Assembly: GCF_027887165.1 (NCBI RefSeq)
Contig: NC_077228.1
Span: 383,756,456-383,820,455 of the forward strand
Source: Monodelphis domestica
Taxonomy: Eukaryota > Chordata > Mammalia > Didelphimorphia > Didelphidae
Direction: 5' to 3'
DNA length: 64,000 nucleotides
The position numbers and the translations under genes are program-made. Of the stretch, positions 46,836 to 58,044 are shown one piece after another (positions within the stretch are counted from its first letter, which is position 1; each line of letters starts with the position of its first letter). The notes beneath the pieces were generated by a model, which was not told where the DNA came from, ran no database searches, and saw only the letters and a program-made list of their open reading frames with translations.

Positions 46836-47470
46836 GTGCAGGAACATGAGAGCGTGGGTATGGAGGCAGAAGGAAAAAAAACTAATCCTGTCTTTTTATA
46901 ATAAAGGCTTTTGAACTTGTTTAAGAAATAAAATGGTTACTTCATGTTCAAATACTGCCACCTTTAGGACAAACCAAAATTTTTCATCTGAGATTTTTTT
47001 CCCCCGTAGCTACCTACACATGTGCCTAATTTTTAAGTGTCAAAAAGATTAATTTTTAGACATTTGGCTACTTTCCCATTTTTTCAAATTACTGGCTAGA
47101 CATTAACGGTTCTCCATTAAATGGCTTTTATAGGCTAGAGGAGACATCTGTAGATCTGTGATCGTGAGGCATAAAAGCTAATGTGCAGATAGTTAACTTG
47201 TAGCATAAAATCTGGTTTACTGAGAGGTAATATGGCACACATGACTATCTTGTAGGCAGCCACCATTTTTAATTTGAAGAATTTGAGGAAGAATTTAGGA
47301 AAGCACATCCTAACAAAAATTGAAAATATATGTATAGAGATCTATATTTATGTGTATATATGTAGATTTTTTTCTCCCAAAGACTAATTGCTTAATAAAG
47401 TAGGATCATAATATTTCAGTTATGGAACATTGATATTACCTATTCTAGTGACTAAAAATTAATATTAAAT
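46836..47470. other. Unassigned spacer
   Basis: Nothing recognised. Confidence 0.4.
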
Positions 47471-47690
47471 AACAGCAGCTTACTTTGGTGTAATACTTTA
47501 AGGCTTGCAAAAGTTTCTTCCCAGTAGGCTTGTGAGATAGATAGTATAGCTCATTTTGTAAATAAGAAAGCTCAGAGAGATGAAGAGCTTGTCCATAGTC
47601 ATTTTAATAGTGTTAGAGACAGGATTTGAATACACATTTTCTGACTCCAAATTCAGCAGTCTTTCCTCATTGCTGCATAGCCAAATATCA
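47471..47690 (-). repeat. MIR-like core-SINE, antisense
   Basis: 'tactttaaggcttgcaaaag', 'ctcattttgtaaataagaaa', 'gacaggatttgaatacacat', 'tctgactccaaattcagcag' in antisense order. Confidence 0.65.
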
Positions 47691-47789
47691 TCATAGGGTT
47701 TCAGCCTCAGGAATCATCAAGGTATTGATTAGAAGCAATGACAATTTAGTCATCTTTATCTATATTTTTTGGTCCTGTGATTTCATCAG

Positions 47790-48022
47790 TCTAGAGAGGA
47801 GAAATAGTACAGTATATTGGATTGATGGGTCAGCCTTAGAGTTAAGAAGAGTTGGGTTCAAATCCTACCTCTAACATAGACAAGTTATGTTACTATGGAC
47901 AAATCACAACCTTTTTGTTCTCTGGACAACTCTTTAAGATGACATAAAGTGAGATATATATCTTCTTTGGAGGAGTAAGTTGCCACACTGGGAGTTCCCT
48001 ATGCTAATGAAATCACAGATCA
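47790..48022 (+). repeat. tRNA-SINE with GAGTTCCC...AAATCACAG tail
   Basis: Old head 'gtacagtatattggattgat', 'gttgggttcaaatcctacct', then 'tctctggacaactctttaag' and the tail 'gggagttccctatgctaatg' with 'aaatcacagatc'. The same tail recurs at 62367-62400, so it is a distinct SINE type. Confidence 0.65.
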
Positions 48023-48024
48023 TC

Positions 48025-48110
48025 TCTCAAAATATATCTATATATAATCAAATATTTGTATATAATCATAAAGAGATATATAATAAATATATAACATTTT
48101 CATGCGTCTC
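48025..48110. repeat. AT-rich direct repeat, left copy
   Basis: Contains aatatttgtatataatcata and ataataaatatataacattttcat-like sequence, which recurs in similar order at about 48722-48830. Confidence 0.5.
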
Positions 48111-48720
48111 ATGTTAAACATCACTTTACCTATGGTGACATGCCAGAAGAAAACTTGATTGAAGCCCCAGAATCCATGCAGACACAGACATCCCAAGAAC
48201 AGCTCTTGATAAACAAACAGACGGCCCATGAATCTAACCGAAATGCACAGGAAGAAATAGAGATACTAAACAGAGAAAGCCTGAATGACAGTGAAAACAA
48301 AACAGAATAATGCATAACACAGATAGTAAACATGTATACAACTCTCCATCTCAAGCCTGGATTACAATTAACCACATAGGAAAATAATATTGGCCTTACA
48401 ATCACATATTAAGAAAGACACCGACATTCATTACAAAAAAAATCTCACTTGCACACACCCAATGAAAATCCACTCTTATACTCATGCACACGCTAATCTT
48501 ACACACGCATGATCCTGTAGTTCTGGATACCTGAGATCATTTTTCAAGGTGAGACAACAGTCAAGTATGTATCCAGTAAAGACAAAGACATCCAGACCTG
48601 TGACAACTTCAAACAATACCAAAGGATGGATGACACGCTAATAACTGGAAAGAACTTTAAATCAAAGACATTATGGAGAGAACTTCAGGAAAATGGGTCA
48701 TGTAAGATTAATCACCAATC
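48111..48720 (+). other. Unclassified 610-bp segment between AT-rich direct repeats
   Basis: Composition differs from both flanks and from the SINEs (rich in A and C on plus). It contains a 57-codon plus ORF from MPEEN (about 48137) to ENKTE and a stop at about 48310. The ORF is glutamine- and glutamate-rich with the look of a coding fragment, but I recognise no family. Confidence 0.3.
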
Positions 48721-48721
48721 A

Positions 48722-48830
48722 CATATATAATATTTGTATATAGTCATATATATCTCTCTATGACTATATATATAATAAATCTAAAAATAAGTACATATAG
48801 CTAAATATGCTAAATTTTCATAGTATAGTC
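48722..48830. repeat. AT-rich direct repeat, right copy
   Basis: aatatttgtatatagtcata and ataataaat... with ttttcatag, parallel to 48025-48110. Confidence 0.5.
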
Positions 48831-49405
48831 ATCCATTACAAACCAGTTGTAAAATTATAATTAATTAGAATTTAAAGATTTTATGGTTATGAAGTATAGC
48901 CTTGGATGGAAAATCAGTAAATAAGAGATGTGATCACTTAAAATTTCTAATCATAGAAGCATCTTAGTTCACTGAACTACTCAAACAAAATTGTAACCTG
49001 AGGCTCATGTCAGGCAGGGATTTTTCAAATGTATGTTATTGCTGGGGAAAAAAAAAAAACCCTATCTAATCTCCGATATAACAAATCCTATCAGAATCAA
49101 ATCACACTGACATAGTTAACACCTCACCTCAGAATCTGAAAGTAATTGGTATCTATTAAAAAATTGAACTGTTGGTTGTCAGTTGTAAGAAGAGTGAAGT
49201 TTCATCAGCCAGGCCTGGGTTTATGTGAGGAAAGAATACAATTTCTTTATTTGAAGATGAGCATTGTAAAATAGCCAAAGTGGAAATTACTGTTCAAACC
49301 CAATGTATTAGTGAATTTCCTTCTCTCTAGGATATATCGTAATTACTAGCTTTCTGTCATTCCACTGCAAACAGTGAAAGAGCACCATACCTTTTGTACT
49401 TGAGA
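48831..49405. other. Unassigned spacer
   Basis: Nothing recognised apart from a 12-base A-run near 49048. Confidence 0.4.
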
Positions 49406-49409
49406 ATCA

Positions 49410-49600
49410 CAGGAATTTAGAGAACAAGAACAGTTTTAGAAACTGTATAACTGAACTCAGTTTTACAGAGGAGGAAACTTAAGGTTCCAGAAAGGTACTT
49501 GACTAAGGTCACAAAGCTTAGGTTGGGCTTAGGTTGGATCCAGGATTTGCCTCCAGATCTTTTCCCTCCAAATCCAAATTCTTTCCTCTAAAACTGTGAA
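49410..49600 (-). repeat. MIR-like core-SINE, antisense
   Basis: 'gttttacagaggaggaaact', 'cttgactaaggtcacaaagc', 'ggatccaggatttgcctcca'. Confidence 0.6.
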
Positions 49601-49734
49601 CCCTGAGATGGTATGTATAAACCCTAGCTGGTGTACAGGATGATTCACTGCAATTCATTATATTCATTGAGAGCCAGAGTTGCAGTATTTTTGGATGACC
49701 TTCACAGGTTCATATCATCATTAGAGGATGCTTT

Positions 49735-49865
49735 ATCTTCTCTCATTAGACTGTAAAAATCCTTAAGGGCAAGGACCATTTTTTGCCTTTCTTTGTATCA
49801 TGAAGTGCTTAGCACAGTGCCTGGTACATAGTAAGTACTTCATAAATGTTTATTGACTAATGAAT
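49735..49865 (+). repeat. L2 LINE 3' end
   Basis: 'agactgtaaaaatccttaag', 'ggcaaggaccattttttgcc', 'cttagcacagtgcctggtac', 'cataaatgtttattgactaa', a good L2 terminus. Confidence 0.75.
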
Positions 49866-50400
49866 TACATGGCCATTAACAGTACTTTTGCTCCTGTGTT
49901 TTGTGGTTGAGAAAGAGGATCCAGTTTCTAGGAGAGATTTCCCCAGTTTACTCCAGAGTGGCTGCTGAGCCAATTAAAGAAAGTATTTTGCAGGTCTAAT
50001 AATTTATAATTCTTTTCCAGATTTTACAGCATTCCCACTTGCCTACTGTGGAAGCCAGGGATATAAAGATAAAGGATTAACAAGGTGACAAGTCAGAAAA
50101 ATCAAATGAGGCAACAGTTATGTCACCTCACATCAAACCCCTACACTCACAGGAGCTTAGATACATAATATAGTGATGCAAGAGTACAAGTATATAATTA
50201 AATATAAATAAATAACACCTATATTAAGATGTATACTCAAATTTCTTTTTGCTAATGTTGTGCACAGACAAATGCTGACTTCTGTCCAAGAGGTTGCAGG
50301 GTGGCAGTGAGATTCATGAGATGGGTTGGAGAATTTTGGATTGTGTAGAGATACAGCTTCAGGAATATGGGAAGAGTTAGCAAAATAGATTGATCTAAAA
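49866..50400. other. Unassigned spacer
   Basis: Nothing recognised. Confidence 0.4.
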
Positions 50401-50418
50401 ATTCAAGGCTGTGCAAGC

Positions 50419-50582
50419 ATGATGAACAGCATCAATTATATGTTATATAAATAATGAAAAATTAACGTGTTACTTCGCTAGTAAGTATGATTCTCAATGG
50501 GCAGCTAGGCTGCACAATGGATAGAACCGCAAGTCAAGAAGACCTGAGTTCAAAACTGGCCTCAGACACTAGCTATGTGACT
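50419..50582 (+). repeat. Inverted duplication, copy 1 (partner 52708-52842)
   Basis: gcatgatgaacag ... ataaataatgaaaa ... gtgttactt ... tctcaatgggcagctag, then SINE sequence to 'ctatgtgactc'. The reverse complement of 52708-52842 matches in the same order across about 90 bp of non-SINE flank plus the SINE head. Confidence 0.75.
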
Positions 50583-50714
50583 CTGGGCTTAGTCTGTTTG
50601 TCTTAATTCACTGAAGAAGGAAATAGTTAACCATTCTGGGTATCTTTCCCAAGAAAACCCCAAATGGGGTTACAAAGAGTCAAGATAGGACTGAAAACTA
50701 CTGAACAAGAAATC
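50497..50714 (+). repeat. Type B tRNA-SINE with 8-bp TSD
   Basis: Head 'gggcagctaggctgcacaat', core 'gtgactctgggcttagtctg', RTE-like tail 'aagaaaaccccaaatggggt', end 'ctgaacaagaaatc'. gattctca flanks it (50489-50496 and 50715-50722). Confidence 0.85.
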
Positions 50715-50722
50715 GATTCTCA

Positions 50723-51640
50723 CTGGGCAAGGGAAAGAAGGAGAGAAGATGAAAGAACATAAAGATAGAAGAAACAAAAAGGCAGAGTCTGAAAACATAA
50801 CTGAAGAATAACTGGAGTGCTAGGCAGGCAGACACAGAAAGCTGAAATCCTAGAACATTTTGCCTAATGGAGGACAAATGTGGTAAAAATCCGGAAAACA
50901 AAAATTGATGACAGAAGGATATTGTCTCCAAATCACTGTGTTCACCAGGGTTCCCTAAAGGCTCAAAGATTCCATAGGTGTCATTCAAAGAACTATCAGA
51001 CTTTGAAATGCAAAGAATTGCTAGGTCTGCTCCTTTAGCACAAGTAGCCCCAAGGCAAGATCTAATTAAAAAGCAGTTACAATAAGATATAAAGTAGTAG
51101 TCTCAGTTTTGTAGCTTTTCTTCTGGTTCATCTGTGTCTGGGGCCTTGCCAGGGTACCCATTCAGCTATTATTAGGAGACCTCAGTTAGAAATGCATTGA
51201 TTTGTTTGGCTAGGTGTAATCTGTCATCTCTCTTCCTCTAATGTCTTATCTATATATTCTCAGTTGCAGATGAATTGAAGATTTAAAGTTACTTATTTTT
51301 CTCCTTTTTATAATTGGAAAAGGAATTCCAAATATCCAGATGAATGTTTTAGAAAAGAAATTTCCCTTAGAAAAAGGGAATATGGAACAGTAAGAGTTGA
51401 TATCTTTTATTTAGATTAAAAAATATACTTGACTCAGGTTGACTCTAGTCAGTTCTGCTCAAATTTTCTTTCATGTTCCAAAGAAATGTCCTTGGAGTTT
51501 AAAATATGATAATTAAATTCCTTTTGTATGTACTATATTTCATAATTAACTTATTATTTATTCAATATTCAAAAGTGACCCTGTTGAAATTATACTAAAT
51601 TAATTTCAAGAGAAGTATACTAGGCTTTTTATGAAAAAGA
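50723..51640. other. Unassigned spacer
   Basis: Nothing recognised. The 96-codon minus ORF (50698-50988) overlaps the SINE end and has no known domain. Confidence 0.4.
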
Positions 51641-52349
51641 TTATTTTTAATTTTTTAATTAGTAGGAATTTATTTTCTCTTCATCCTACATTCCCTTCCT
51701 TGCTGGGGAAAAAAAAGGAATAAAAATAAAACCCTTGTATCAAATAAAGATAATCAAGCAAATATGTTTTCACACTGGCCAAGCCAAAAAATGACTGTTA
51801 AATTTTATATCTTGAATCCAACATCTCTTCCAGGAGATGGGTAGCATTCTTCATACATACTCCTTAGAAATGATAGTTAGTCATTGCATTTATTCATTTT
51901 GAAATCTTTCATTTATTTGTTTTTACAATGATATATGAACTGTTCTTATTTTTGTTCACTTCACTCTGCATCAATTCATGAATCTCAATCCCAAGTATTC
52001 CCTTATATAAATTCTATTTATTATTTTATAACCCAATATTATTTCATTATATTCAAATGACAGAATTTGTTCAACTATTCTTTGGTTGCTGGTCTCTTTC
52101 TTGTTCTTGCCACTACAAAAAGAGCTAATAATTTTGTATATATGAAACCTTTTCCTCATTCTCTGTGATATAAGTTTATTTTTGTATTTCTGGGTCAAAA
52201 GTTATAGTTCTGAATGGCTTTCTAGAAAGACTGGACTGATTTCACAGCTCTTCTAACAATATATTAATGTGCCTCTTTTTCTGCAGCTCCTTCGTTCATA
52301 CTTATTCTCTTTTTCCTTTTTCTATTCTTTTGGGTTTTTTGCAACATTA

Positions 52350-52445
52350 CCCAAAGGCATTATGAAGCTTAAATGAGATAAAGGATGTATCACACTTTGC
52401 AAACCTTAAAATACTATATAAATGTCAGTTATCATTATTTTTATT
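52350..52445 (+). repeat. Type A SINE tail fragment
   Basis: 'gcttaaatgagataaaggat', 'cactttgcaaaccttaaaat', 'ctatataaatgtcagttatc'. Confidence 0.55.
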
Positions 52446-52707
52446 AGCTTAAAATCAGCAGCCTGGAGATCTAGTGATGACTTAATTCACTGAATCTTCT
52501 GCTATACTCCTGCTGAGCTCAAGCAATATTGAACAAGACAGGTAGTCTGGTAAATGTTTAACTATCAGGCTCTCTGGGGAGAAAAAGGATTTGTACATTT
52601 TAAGTTTAATCTACATTATTAACACCTTCTTGAATTTAGAGACATTCAATAAAACAATAAATTGAACCCCAATTTGTAGTTAATGCTAAATTCTAAGGTA
52701 TAATGGA

Positions 52708-52842
52708 TCACACAGCTAGTGTCAGAGTACAGTTTTGAATTTGTCTTCATGACTAGCTGCCCATTGAGAGTCTTACTCGCTAAGTAACACTTTTAAAGTT
52801 TTCATTATTTATATTAACTTATAATTCACATTGTTCACCATG
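52708..52842 (-). repeat. Inverted duplication, copy 2 (partner 50419-50582)
   Basis: The reverse complement contains the same non-SINE block (gcatggtgaaca ... ataaataatgaaaa ... gtgttactt ... tctcaatggg) directly joined to a SINE head with an internal deletion. Confidence 0.75.
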
Positions 52843-53632
52843 CATCTGATTATTCTCTAAATTTAAAAAGTTACTTGTATTATTATTCCATATGACCTGT
52901 ACTTCTTTCTTTGAAAACTGCCTGTTCACTTCCTTTAGCCATTTATTAAAAGGGAATAGTTCTTTTTCTTACAAATTAGAATTAAAACTATCTCAGGAAA
53001 ATTTGCTATGAAGATTTTTGCCCAGTTAACTGCTTCCCTTCTGCATTTGCTTTGTGCAAGAAGAATTTAATTTTTGGTTATCAAAATTATTCATTTTATC
53101 TTCTTTCTTCCTCTCTGTTCCTTGTTTGGTCATAAACTCTTATATCTGAAAGGTAATTTCTTCCTTTCTCCTTGCATTTGTTTATAATATGATTTCTTAC
53201 ATATAAGTCAGATGTCTATTTGCAATTTATCTGGGTATATGGTGTGAGACCTTATTCTAGACTTAATTTCTGCCAGATCTTTTTCAATTTTCCCAGTAAC
53301 TTTTGTTAAATAGTTACTTACTTGAGTAACTGGGGTTTTTGATCTGAATGAATCAAACATTAAACATCTAGGTTCATTGGCTTCTGTGTGTTGAATACCT
53401 AATTCATCCTACTGATTTATTGCTCTATTTTTTTTAATCTAGTGCTAAATTGTTTGATGATTACTGTTTTGTAGTATAGTTTAAAATTTATTTCACCTAA
53501 GAACCCTTCTCATTTTAAAAAAGCTATTTCCTTTAAAATTCTTGACCTCTTGGCCCTTTATGCCAAATATTTTCTAGCTCTATAAAATAATACTTTGGTA
53601 GATTGATTTGGTAAAGTACAGAATAAATAAAT

Positions 53633-53837
53633 AAGGGGGCAGCTGGGTGGCTCAGTGTATTGAGAGTCAGACCTAGAGATGGGAGGTCCTAGGTTCAAAT
53701 CTGACCTCAGACACTTCCCAGCTGTGTGACCTTGGGCAAGTCACTTGACCCCATTGCCTAGCCCTTACTACTCTTCTGCCTTGGAACCAATACATATTAT
53801 TGATTCCAAGACAGAAGGTAAGGGTTTAAAAAAAAAA
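53633..53837 (+). repeat. Type C tRNA-SINE, full length, 13-bp TSD
   Basis: Head 'ggggcagctgggtggctcag', 'aggttcaaatctgacctcag', 'gccttggaaccaatacatat', A-run. agaataaataaat flanks it (53620-53632 and 53838-53850). It looks young. Confidence 0.92.
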
Positions 53838-53894
53838 AGAATAAATAAATGAATTCATGCTGTCATCTTTTAAAAAACCAAATCTCATTTGGAT

Positions 53895-53960
53895 AAAATG
53901 AGATTATATATATGCCTATATGTATGCATACATATATACATACACATATATAATATATAG
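53895..53960. repeat. TATA/CATA-rich microsatellite
   Basis: Imperfect (TA)/(CATA) repeat. Confidence 0.7.
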
Positions 53961-54033
53961 ATTTGCAAACTTTAAAGTGCTCTAAAAATGTTGACTATTG
54001 TTATTATCTTTAATATATTGGTGTGACCTTTTC

Positions 54034-54263
54034 ATTATTGTTCTTATTCAATTGTTTTAGTCATGTCTGACTCTTTGTGACCCCATTTGGGGTTTTCTTG
54101 ACAGCAACACAGAGTGGTTTACCACTTCCTTCTCCCGCTCATTTTATAGATGAGGAAACTAGGGCCAACTGCATAAGCATCTGAGGTTAAATATGAGCTC
54201 AAGATGATGAGTCTTCCTGACTTTAAGCCTCCTACTCTCTTTATTGCACTACCCTTGTTGCCT
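54034..54263 (-). repeat. Type B tRNA-SINE
   Basis: Antisense 'gaccccatttggggttttct', 'gctcattttatagatgagga', 'gatgagtcttcctgacttta', 'tattgcactacccttgttg'. Confidence 0.75.
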
Positions 54264-54269
54264 TCTACC

Positions 54270-54950
54270 CTATCTAGAAGCAATTGTTATTTTCCCATTG
54301 ATTCAAGTCTGTCGTTATTTCTTAAAAAAATAATTATGCAGTGGTATTGATAAGAGTTCCTACGTATATATTGATAAGTACAGTCTCGGGTATTTTTACA
54401 TTCTACATTTATTTTACGTGGGATTTCTCTTTCTAGATCTTTTTGCTGTGTTTCAGTAGTAAATATTTAGATGCCATGCATTCAGTGAATATCTATTATT
54501 GCTATTAATTCATTGTTTATTATTTCTCAGCACAATATAGTTTCCCTGTTGGTCTCTTTTAATCAAATCTGTTTTGCCGTTGCTTTGTCTGAAATCATAA
54601 TTGCTATTCCTACTTTTCTTAATTCAGTGGGTAAATAATGGATTTTGCTTTAGCCTCTTGTGCTGTGGACAACTTTGTTTCATGTATGTTTCTTATAAAT
54701 AGCAATAGATTCTGCTCCCTGATACATTTTTCTGTCCTCTTCTGTTTAATGGGTGAGTTCATCCAATTCACAGTCATACTTATGATCGTTAATATCTATG
54801 TCCTATCCTATTTTCTTATACTTTTTCTTATCTACCTTATCTTGACAAATAAGAAGATAATGGTGAGAGAGTATACCAAGCTCTAGTTCTCTACAATTGA
54901 TACAGTCAGCTTCCACACTCCTAACCCTCCCTCTAGCTGCTTGAGATTGC
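54270..54950 (-). mobile_element. Old L1, ORF2 endonuclease region remnant
   Basis: 'ctcttttaatcaaatctgtt' followed by 'gctttgtctgaaatcataat' and 'atgtatgtttcttataaata' is the antisense of the L1 endonuclease segment. It probably belongs to the same minus L1 as 51650-53580, with the reverse-transcriptase middle missing. Confidence 0.6.
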
Positions 54951-55035
54951 AAATATTTGTTCCAAAGTTTTTTTCTGTTCTTCAAGTTCTTTTCCAACTA
55001 CTGATTGAATTAGCACTTCAATGACAGCTTATTCT

Positions 55036-55085
55036 ATCAGAGGTTCTTAATCTGGGATATGTGAACTTATTTTTAAAATATTTAA
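55036..55085. mobile_element. DNA transposon end, left part
   Basis: 'gaggttcttaatctgggata' and 'gtgaacttatttttaaaata' resemble one end of a mammalian non-autonomous DNA element (hAT-like) whose other end appears at 55690-55800. Confidence 0.4.
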
Positions 55086-55689
55086 TACTTATACAGTCAC
55101 TTCTATTATGATATAAACTTTCCAAAAAGCCTTGCACTATGTGCTCTGCAAAATCCCATAATAGAAACCATAGAGATAATGAAGGAAATGGGGTTAGGAG
55201 CCCATCCTCAGTAACTTAATCAGTGATTCATTAAGAAAAAATGGGGACCTAATAAAAACAACAGCAGTTTTATATATATTACATAGTTAAGAAATCCATA
55301 AAGACCACAATAAGTAGTGGCATCATCCTCAACCATGGGTTGTTCCTAGCTTTGGGTACCCAGTTTTTGAGGGAAAACTAACAAAGTCTTCTGCAATTTG
55401 GAGGGGTAGGGAAGAGAAGGACCCCACTCCTCCACACAAAGTTCCTACTGCAGAAGAAGACATATGAGTATGGCACTTGACAAAGATCTGAAGTTTGCTT
55501 GTGGAAGTGGGTATTAGAAGTGGGGCAGTTTTTCAAGTATTGTGACCTTAGAATAGTTTTCTCCATTCTTGATAGTTCTCATGGAAGAAATTGCACAGAA
55601 ACAACCTCAAAATTCAAGTTATGCTCAAAACATTCCCTAATATAATAATCGTGAGGGAACAAATTTACCCTTTCAAAATGCATTATAGC
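55086..55689. other. Unassigned segment between transposon ends
   Basis: About 600 bp with no recognised family. Confidence 0.3.
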
Positions 55690-55800
55690 AAAACTGAATG
55701 TATTTCCATATAATTGGTTTCCTTATGAACTTAAAAACACTACTCTGAGAAGAGAGCCATAGGCTTCACCATACATCATAGGCCTGAACACAGGTTAGAA
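55690..55800. mobile_element. DNA transposon end, right part
   Basis: 'ccatataattggtttcctta', 'ctctgagaagagagccatag' and 'gcttcaccatacatcatagg' match the other portion of the same type of element (consensus: ttggtttcct... tctgagaagggggtccataggcttcacc). Confidence 0.45.
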
Positions 55801-56700
55801 ACACACAAAAATTTTAAGACTCTTGCTCTAGATAAAAATATAACAGTCCAAAACATCTTTGTATTTGTGTATTTTATTAGTTGTGAATAGTGAGTTGCAG
55901 AAGAGGGGAACTGTTAAGTGCTTTGGGGATACAGGATAAAGTGACTTGGTGGTAAGTTGATCCACTGGGAGTTTGGGAGTGATTAGGAAGAAGATATAAA
56001 TTTTATTAATTGTGATAAACATACTAAAGCAGGTAAAGTTAGAGTCTGAATCTTTTGTACTTGGTAACATGAGTTAATTGATATAGTTGTCTATTAGTAG
56101 ATTGGGTTCTCCATTATCTCCCTCTTCCTCATAGGAATATGAAGAAAAATCCCTATTGTGGAGAAATTACTCTGCTGTTAACATCCAAATTCAGAGGGTA
56201 GGAAACAAGAAGGAATGAGTACCTCTCCTTATTTTTTCACTTTCAACTTAAAATTCCAGGCAGTATAAAAATTCCACAATAAACTATATACACAAATGAT
56301 ACTTGCATCACTTTTTAAAAAGCCCTTGCCCCAAATTAATAATATATTCATTAAACAATATTAAAGGGTGAGAGGGAAACAATTTGGATCTTAAAAATTT
56401 TGGAAATATATGTTGAAAATTGTAATCACATGTCAATGGTAAAAATATTAAAAAAATAAAATAAACATTATGTAGTCCTTATTACACTATCCACTACTTC
56501 ACTAATGTAACTTTCCTCATCTAAAGTCATAAGAACACATTTGTTGAATTGAATTATTATTCTACAAATTGGTCATACATAAAAGTCATGAACATCTATT
56601 TTAAAGTTATTCTATCAACTTATTTGTGAATTCAAAGAGATATCATCATTTATATTTTATTCACTAAAAAAACCCAACCAACATACAAAAACCTATGACA
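55801..56700. other. Unassigned spacer
   Basis: Nothing recognised. Confidence 0.4.
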
Positions 56701-56704
56701 AGAA

Positions 56705-56815
56705 CTCAGAGATTTTTAGAGTTGGCAAGGACCAGAGTCTAATCCAAATTATATTTTACATAGAAAATTCAGGCATAGCAAGATTAAATGACTTGCCCAA
56801 GGTCCCACAGCTCCC
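56705..56815 (-). repeat. MIR-like core-SINE, antisense
   Basis: 'gttggcaaggaccagagtct' and 'aaatgacttgcccaaggtcc'. Confidence 0.5.
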
Positions 56816-56940
56816 TTCTTTCTCTTTGACTCTTTCCCTCTCTCCTGCTTCTGTGTCCTCTCTCTGCCTTTCTCCTTCTGTCGCTCTGTCTCTCTCTCCT
56901 TCTGTTTCTGTGTCTATTTCTATGTTTCCCTGTTTTCCCA
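56810..56940. repeat. CT-rich low-complexity tract
   Basis: About 130 bp of imperfect TCTC/CTTC repeats on plus. The Glu/Arg-rich minus ORF here (56756-56959) is a by-product. Confidence 0.8.
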
Positions 56941-56964
56941 AAACTTTTTCATTTATCATCCTGT

Positions 56965-57095
56965 ACTGGAATAGAGACTATGGATTCAAAGCTCTGAAAC
57001 TTATTAGCTTTGTCACCTTGTAAATCATTTCATCTCTCTTTAGCTCTGTTTCCTATAAGATGAAGGGGTTATACTAGATGACTGCTAAGGTCTCC
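56965..57095 (+). repeat. MIR-like core-SINE
   Basis: 'tgtcaccttgtaaatcattt', 'tctgtttcctataagatgaa', 'gttatactagatgactgcta'. Confidence 0.55.
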
Positions 57096-57234
57096 ACAAG
57101 CCATAGATGGAGACTCCTACATGATGCTGTTCAGTATCAAATAGCTCATGTTGTATTCTGTTAATGTGTGATAAAGTTCCTGGGTGCTCCGTGTAAAACA
57201 GGGCAGTCCATCTCCCTGATTCCATGAATTTCAC

Positions 57235-57565
57235 TGGCTGTACTCCTTCTGTGCCAAGAATTCTCCCCCCTTTCACCTCCCTCTCTTGGAATCTTCTGCC
57301 CTTCAAAACTCAGCTGAAACCCCACCTCTTGTGGGAGGCTTTTTCCAGTACCTTCAATGCTAGTGCCTTCTCTCTGAGATTGCTTTCCATTTACACAAAT
57401 CTTGTTTGCATACTTTTTGGCATATTATATAATGGAAGCTCCTTATGTACAGGGTCCATGAGTTTTTCCCTCTTTTTTTTATTCTTTGTATCTTTGTTGT
57501 TTATTAGCACCATGTCTGCCTATAATTAAGCAAATAATAGTCCTTAATAAATGCTTGTTGGCTGA
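57235..57565 (+). repeat. L2 LINE 3' end
   Basis: 'cccttcaaaactcagctgaa', 'accccacctcttgtgggagg', 'aatggaagctccttatgtac', 'ccttaataaatgcttgttgg': a well-preserved L2 terminus. Confidence 0.8.
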
Positions 57566-57652
57566 CTTTCTTGGCCTCTTATAAGACTTTAAGCTCCCTG
57601 GAGACAGGAATTATTTTATCAGCTTTTTCTAAAATCTCCTCCAAAGCCTAGT

Positions 57653-57778
57653 TTGGGGGCACTGGGTTAAAACCCTGGGTAAATCATTTAACGGCTGTTA
57701 ACCTCAGTTTCCTCAACTGTAAAATGGGGATGATAATAGCCCTACCTCAACAGAGTGGTGAGAATCAAATGAGATATT
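57653..57778 (+). repeat. Type A core-SINE, partial
   Basis: 'ccctgggtaaatcatttaac', 'cctcagtttcctcaactgta', 'gtgagaatcaaatgagat', then a C-run at about 57780-57788. Confidence 0.65.
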
Positions 57779-57799
57779 CCCCCCCCCCAAGCCCATGTC

Positions 57800-58020
57800 C
57801 TTGTTCATTGTTGTGGATTCAGTTTCATGGCCACATCACATCAGTACTGTCCATGGGGTTTTCCTAGCAAAGATCCTGCTGTGGTTTGCTTTGTCTTTGT
57901 TAGATGATTAAGGCAAACTGAGGTTGAGTGAGGGTCATGTAGCTGTCAGGCTGAATTTGAACTCAGGCAGGCCTTGGCGATTTTAGGCCCAGCTCTATGG
58001 GCAGTCACTTAGCTGCCTCT
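57800..58020 (-). repeat. Type B tRNA-SINE
   Basis: Antisense 'ccatggggttttcctagcaa', 'gctgaatttgaactcaggca', head 'gcagtcacttagctgcctc'. Confidence 0.65.
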
Positions 58021-58044
58021 CACATAAAAGGCATATTTGTTTTC

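Larger units (their letters stand above)
51650..53580 (-). mobile_element. Old L1, 3' UTR and ORF2 C-terminal part
   Basis: The 3' UTR lies at about 51650-51900, then antisense ORF2. 'tttgtatttctgggtcaaaa' and 'ctggactgatttcacagctc' (52170-52250) are the antisense of the L1 region CxLIxPxW. 'gaaaactgcctgttcacttc' with 'agccatttattaaaag' (52913-52950) and 'atgtctatttgcaatttatc' (53210) follow in L1 order. A type A tail (52350-52445) and the inverted duplication (52708-52842) interrupt it. It is more diverged than the other L1s. Confidence 0.75.

Noticed and set aside
46567-46914. 115-codon plus ORF with Ile/Tyr repeats
   Set aside because: Runs through an antisense L1 3' UTR and a TATA-rich low-complexity tract; no real coding signal.
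56756-56959. Glu/Arg-rich minus ORF
   Set aside because: Product of the CT-rich low-complexity tract.
57224-57529. 101-codon plus ORF
   Set aside because: Lies inside a well-preserved L2 3' end and is not coding.
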